Shown piece by piece: positions 58,831 to 64,000 of a stretch of 64,000 nt of DNA; position 1 is the stretch's first letter; every line of letters begins with the position of its first letter. The notes beneath the pieces were generated by a model that was not told where the DNA came from, searched no databases, and saw nothing but the letters and a program-made list of their open reading frames with translations. Location: assembly GCA_013433145.1 (NCBI GenBank), contig CM024183.1, positions 5,229,703-5,293,702 of the forward strand, written 5' to 3'. The DNA is from Ascaris suum (taxonomy: Eukaryota; Nematoda; Chromadorea; Rhabditida; Ascarididae). A program made the translations under genes and the position numbers.

Positions 58831-61800
58831 TTATATATCTTCATCATCCTCCTCTTGCAAGTATTCGCTTTCATAACGCACTATCGACAGCTAAAAACAT
58901 TTCCCTGTCAAAAAAAAAAATCGAGGAAAGTTTATTGCAGAAGTTCCAATAGAGCTTCACCTAACCCCTCTTCGCAGACACATGTATATCTCCCTTTAAA
59001 CAAATATGGAAGATTTACAAACCCAAGGGCTTATACTCTCCTATATCTCCATAAGCATGCAATGATTTTGACAGAAGAGACGATATAAAGCACTCCATAA
59101 GATTTGTGTTTTATCATTGTCTTTACGAATGCATACCACCTTCCAGAATTTTGGAAGACCCAAAATTGTGTGTAAATTTATATACCACTGAAGGAACTGT
59201 ATTACTAACAAAAAAAACATCAAGTCGTACAAACAATTAATAAAAGCCGATAAAATAATATAACAGACAATGCAACAAACCTGTACTAATTTCGAAACAA
59301 TATGCTCACCATATGGCTTCATAACCATACACTCTGGAATATTCGTACATTCCTCCCAAACATACTCCTTAAAATACAAAGAAACAATCAATTCCTCACA
59401 ACGCTATAAAACTATCACTAAAAAAAAACTCTCAACTATCAAGCTTGAGCTCCACATCATCTCTTTCAATCCTAGGCTCAATCCAGAAAAGGAAAACGCC
59501 TAAATCTTCAGTGTTATCTTGAAGTATAGCTCTTTTACTCTTTCGAGAGAAACAAATAGCCAGTCAAGAATCATTCATAGCTTCACATAGGTTTTAGGTA
59601 GGCTTCGACTAGACTCCTTGGCTCCGTTCTACCTAGCCACTCTATCCACCGCCTTCATCGGGATGAGGGCGATGACATAAATCCCGAACCTCCTCCTAAG
59701 CGGAACAACGGTGAATCGACTCGTCGACATCCGATGAGCCTACATTCTAACCCTTCCACGACCTTATGACCTCAGCTAAGCGCAAGTGGAAGCGATATGA
59801 GAAGACGTTGAATCGTAATGAATGCTTTCTTGATTAAAGTAAAGTATAGCAATTAACAGCAGAAAACAGTCTCACGCAGCGCCCTTCAACACAATCAGAC
59901 CTCAATTACAGATCGATTTAAGCACCGTTCTTGAAAAGTTGGGGATCTTTATATGTTATCCGATTCCCTCGAAATTGCGTCGTAAAGTAAAATTGAAACA
60001 CTCTTACGTCGTCTAATACTATAATTTGGACTCCAATTATGCTAATTATCTTCTATCATCTCTTTACTAATTTTGAAATTCTGCAACACCATACGGCCCG
60101 ATCGCACAATATGATTGGGATCTTTTCTTCCGGAAATTCTCCGACTCATCTTTCAAATTTTAGGAATTTTCACCGAATCTTCTGATCCATCAATTATCAC
60201 GTATTTGCTAGACGCGAATTATAATCACTAATATTTCATCAAAAACTTTTAGCGGAAATCGAAAATTTAAAAACGATTTTAGAAATGTTGCGAAAATTAA
60301 ATTAACCAAACGTTTTCATGATTGATCTTTAATTATGAAGAGATATTGAAAGAATCATCTCTATTTCAACATAGTTTCTAAGTTTTTGATATTTGTTTTC
60401 AATATTTTTTAATCATCAAATTGCGACGAACTCCTAAAAAAAACAGAATCGGTGGTTGAATTGCCCAAATTGGGAAAGAAAAATGGGGGAAATTGCAAGA
60501 GATTGGGAAGAGGCAGAGAACAGATACCTCTATGGGTGTTGAAATCCTCATTTTCACTGATATGCAACTGATGCGTTAAGTGATCACTCCAATCAACTAG
60601 TTATAAATGAACTAATATTTAACGATTATTGCAAACGGAAATAACTTACCATAGGCCGATGTTTCTTTATCGAAGTGTGTTTATTTATTTGCGCACTGAG
60701 AACAAGTCGAACCTCTGAAGATCGTTGATGAATTTACAACGTAAAAATTGAGAGAGAAAAAGAATGCACACAAATGAGAAACACCCTAATCAACAAAACT
60801 TTTTATTGGCTTTTTGTGAGAATAACTTCAGCACATTTTATATCAATGCCCCCCCCCCCTCCCTCCCCCAGGCGAGCAAGAAAAAGGAAAGACCTTAGGA
60901 GATATGAGCTTTAGATCATTTCGAAAGAAGAATGAGACAATAGTGGAGTAGAGTCGATGAACCGAACATCCATCCGATGATTTACTTTGAACTTCGGGAA
61001 TTTTAAATTTCAAAAAAAAAGCGTTGTCCATTATAAAAATTATTTGTTCTACAACACTCAACTCGATTCGTCTATTAAATAAACATCGAAAATCTAACAA
61101 ACACATTAAAAAATTTGCATAAAAAGAAAAAATTTCTTATTAAATAACCAATAAAAAATAAAAAATAAAAACTTTTATTATTGTCGAATAAATCGGCTTC
61201 ATTGCCGGCACATTGCATATGCAAAATCGATCTCCGGAGACGAGCTTTTAATTCAGCGGCTAAAATATCGAATTCATCACTGAAATAATCAAACAATTAT
61301 AAATTTTAATAAACTTTTGCCCATTGAAAAGAATATTGTGAAAATTGATTAAATACCTAAGTGAGAAAAATTTCAGACCGAACATTTAACAGCGATAAAC
61401 GATCAGAATATCAACCGGAAAATGAAACGACCTTATTGATTGGTATGTTAAGAGTAATGTGTCACTAAAAATTCATTGATCAACACTCTGTCTGATATCA
61501 TTCATAAACTCGGTGTGATAATACACACTTATTACTTCTAACAGACAACCTCACAAGAATGTATGATTTGCGCACAACAAAGAAGAGGACAACACTGAGG
61601 TGAGAGAAAGGCTGGGGATAGGGGATGAAGAGAGAGGGATGAGGGGTTGTATTAAGTGAGCAGAAATGATAGAAAGTACAAGTTACTTGTATGCAATAGT
61701 ACATATTTTCCGAGATTTCACTATCAGCATTAGTGAAGGAACCTACAACGAAATATGACACTGGACATCGCAAAAACTGATTCAAAGCGATGACACAGAA

Positions 61801-62706
61801 GAGAGATTTCGAATCATCGAATAGTTATGCCATTTTCATCGAAAAATATTTAACCGAGATGGAATAGGAGAGAATGAGTTGTTTGCAAGGATCAATGGCA
61901 CTTTAACAAGAACTCACATTCTTTTCGCACCCGTATAAAGTGCACGAGAAATAACGACCACATATTCGACAATCGTTTTATTCCTTTCATCACGAATTGC
62001 CGCAGAAAATTTCCTCAATTTAGCGTACTGTAACCATCGATGTACTGTACGCATGCATGTATCCACATAGACTTGTACTTCTTTTTCGATGCATCTCTGA
62101 ATTTAAAAAAAAAGATTCACTTTAAAAGCACTAGTAAAAACTCGCAATATCAATAAATATTAAGCACTTACACTCTGAGATTATAGCCATAACGATCATT
62201 TAGGATAATGCACGAAGGTGTCAACAACAGCTGAATTGTCAAGAAACTGGAAGAGCATTTCAAAAGTCGAGGTCGAGTTCGAGTCACAAACATCGCTGCT
62301 GAAGAGAGAGAGGGACATAAAGACAGAGAAATGATACTGTATGAGAGTTGACGAACGCGGTTATGCTCGATGAATGAATTACAGAATTACGATTAACCCA
62401 ACGAATTTTGCAGTAATGAGGCATATAAATCGCCATACAGTATACAGTAGAAACACATATTTTACAGTAAGAGTAACCCTCCCTCTCCTTCCCACACCCA
62501 TCTAACATTGTAACTTTGTAACTTCTAAGTAAAACGCCAAAAAAAAAAAATTTTTTTTTTGTTGGTCACTAACCGTTGAGCACTTACATGAACGAGAACA
62601 CCACAATAATTGAGAGTCTCGAAGCAATCTGCTGGATAACCACCGAATATGAATAGAACTGAATGCGATAATATCTCGAAATATTGCACCAATAAATTTG
62701 CTATTG
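58831..62706 (-). CDS. rev-7: REV7/MAD2L2-like HORMA protein (5' end missing)
   Basis: REV7 is the accessory subunit of DNA polymerase zeta and part of shieldin in vertebrates; its HORMA domain closes a safety belt on a partner peptide. Exons 5' to 3': 62588-62706, 61918-62096, 61173-61279, 60650-60714, 59281-59367, 58831-58890 (TAA). All five junctions keep phase; 204 residues, close to the 211 of human MAD2L2. Aligned to the human protein: FEILSHSVLFIFGGYPADCF matches [38 protein letters not shown] matches ELNQYIQDTLHCVKPLL; VEYVVVI matches VEKFVFEI; and VWEE..KPYGEHIVSKLVQ covers the FPW..SDILKMQL end. The C-terminus adds an acidic tail (LQEEDDEDI). The first exon enters in phase 1, so at least one upstream exon is missing. 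Donors include GTAAGT and GTGAGT. Confidence 0.82.
59590..59830. other. GC-richer block inside a rev-7 intron
   Basis: Noticeably less AT-rich than its surroundings, containing TTCATCGGGATGAGGGCGAT. A related CGGGATGAAGGCCCGAT occurs near 57175. No frame or RNA fold identified; possibly a dispersed repeat. Confidence 0.3.
60849..60872 (+). repeat. C-tract (C11 then CCCTCCCCC)
   Basis: In intron 3 of the REV7-like gene; the pre-mRNA would be G-rich here. Confidence 0.85.
62539..62560. repeat. A12T10 palindrome
   Basis: Twelve A followed by ten T, just 3' of the donor of the first recognised rev-7 exon. Confidence 0.85.
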
Positions 62707-62935
62707 CTGAAAATTTCACATGAATTTTAAAAACTTTTGAATTAGAAAGACAAAAATGAAATGAAAGAAAATATTCGGCATATTGTATGCGAGGATTAGC
62801 GATAGCTAACGATGAGTTTCGTCATAAAAAAGTTCGATGTTATAATCAATTATCGCATGCTTGTATCAATCCGCTATTGTCATACCTTATTGTGATTTAT
62901 AGGTTTTTTTTTTCGCCGTCCCATTTTTCTTCAAT

Positions 62936-64000
62936 CTGAAATTTAAAAACTTTCATGCTATTTTATTGAATTTGTGTTTTTCAAAAACCTTATTTTTTCC
63001 TCTCAACTCTGAAATTCACCTTTTAAGAGTCTTAAATATCGATCTATAATTTATTTTAATCTTTGATTCCTTATTATTTGTTGTAAAAGAAGATCAATAA
63101 ATCTTAAAGAAATAATTTTTTTAAATACTTATTTAAAGTATTTAAAGCAAATTAAAAAAAAAAAATTTGAAGAAAAGAAAAAGAAAATCCAACAATAATT
63201 TCTCAGTAAAACAGCAATAAATGACTTTCATTAATGATAGAAACGATGCAATTTCACATAAGACACAACAACACACATAAAAGAAACATTCGGTAATGCC
63301 GATGGACGTTTATGGCGATCGGCATGAGAAGTAAATTATATAGGCGACGATTTGATTATATTGCACTCTCAACTCAATGAATTCGACACGAATCGAACAA
63401 GCATTTTTGCAGTTGGATCATTGAACCATCGCAAAATTTCGTTAATATCGTTGAATGATTTATTCAAATCAAGTGTATAAAGGATATTATCGATGACATT
63501 ATAAATGATCGGCAAAGAAAAAAATAAACAGATGGGATATTAATAAATTCTTTCAATAATATAAGCGTAAGCATTTAAAAATTTATTCCAAAGGAATATG
63601 TGCGTGTTAAAAGAGGTGAAAAAACTATAAGACTTGCACCTCTACTTGATACGGATATTCTGAGTTACATTTTTCTAAGCAAGAATTTGAAGTGATTGCC
63701 TCTTGGCCGTGAAAGAGGTTATCATGCGAAAGCTTCCGAGGATGTGTTCCACGTGACGCGTCAACGTCACAAACATACGAGGGAAAATTATGAGGAGTAA
63801 ATCTCAGAAGTGGAAATCGATGCCAATCCGTGATGACAACTGGATTGCTGTTTGCGAGAGCCGAATTTTCAGTGGTTTCGTAACGGTTTTTCTTGTACTA
63901 TGCTGAACCTCTTCTTACAGATCTGCCTGATTTTGAAGTTTATAGGTGAAACACTGCAAACGAATACATCGTTTCTCGACTGATGTGATCGCTGCAATTA
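62936..64000. other. No gene supported at the right end
   Basis: AT-rich with A/T homopolymers. The missing start of the REV7-like gene may lie here or beyond the window. Confidence 0.35.

Noticed and set aside
62886..62935. Candidate first exon of the REV7-like gene (ATG followed by GRRKKK)
   Set aside because: It has a good acceptor and donor, but leaves in phase 0, while the next exon needs phase 1 and would hit TAG.

Overview
The window is nuclear DNA from a eukaryote, most likely a nematode. The introns are compact with GT..AG borders and short TTTCAG- or TTTTAG-like acceptors. One gene start sits five bases behind such an acceptor, as expected for spliced-leader trans-splicing. The proteins I recognise are a CstF-77/suf-1 orthologue, a REV7-type HORMA protein and a CCCH finger of the TIS11/POS-1 type. 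I cannot fix the species. No bacterial, viral or organellar genes were seen. ORFs longer than about 60 codons are mostly single exons or chance, so the gene models come from reading splice sites and checking that codon phase carries across every junction.

Layout. 0-16 kb: a mosaic of genes of unknown function, mostly on the minus strand. The best are a phase-consistent five-exon model (9935-12814) followed 300 bp downstream by a complete seven-exon model (6302-9628), which could form an operon. 16.27-30.66 kb: the dominant feature, a head-to-tail array of 38 units of 354-385 bp. Every unit carries tRNA-Ala(TGC) then tRNA-Leu(CAG) on the minus strand, 76 apparently intact and identical tRNA genes. 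All but a few base changes between units fall in one spacer window 33-70 bp upstream of tRNA-Ala, which exists in at least 18 deletion-like versions. The array is framed by decayed partial units. 30.7-38.2 kb: plus-strand exons, including a two-exon ORF and the 3' part of a CCCH zinc-finger gene. 38.2-41 kb: little that can be supported.

41.0-55.5 kb: the complete minus-strand suf-1/CSTF3 gene, 19 coding exons and 754 codons. A tRNA-Val(AAC) gene lies antisense in intron 15 and a tRNA fossil in intron 14. 55.5-58.8 kb: no supported gene. 58.8-62.7 kb: six 3' exons of a minus-strand REV7/MAD2L2-like gene whose first exon I could not place. Homopurine G/C tracts are scattered through introns and intergenic DNA.

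Functional links: suf-1 acts in mRNA 3'-end formation and REV7 in translesion synthesis and end-joining choice. The array supplies decoders for CUG (Leu) and GCA (Ala). I see no evidence that these loci work as one system. The tRNA array and its spacer scars are the part of this window most worth pursuing.
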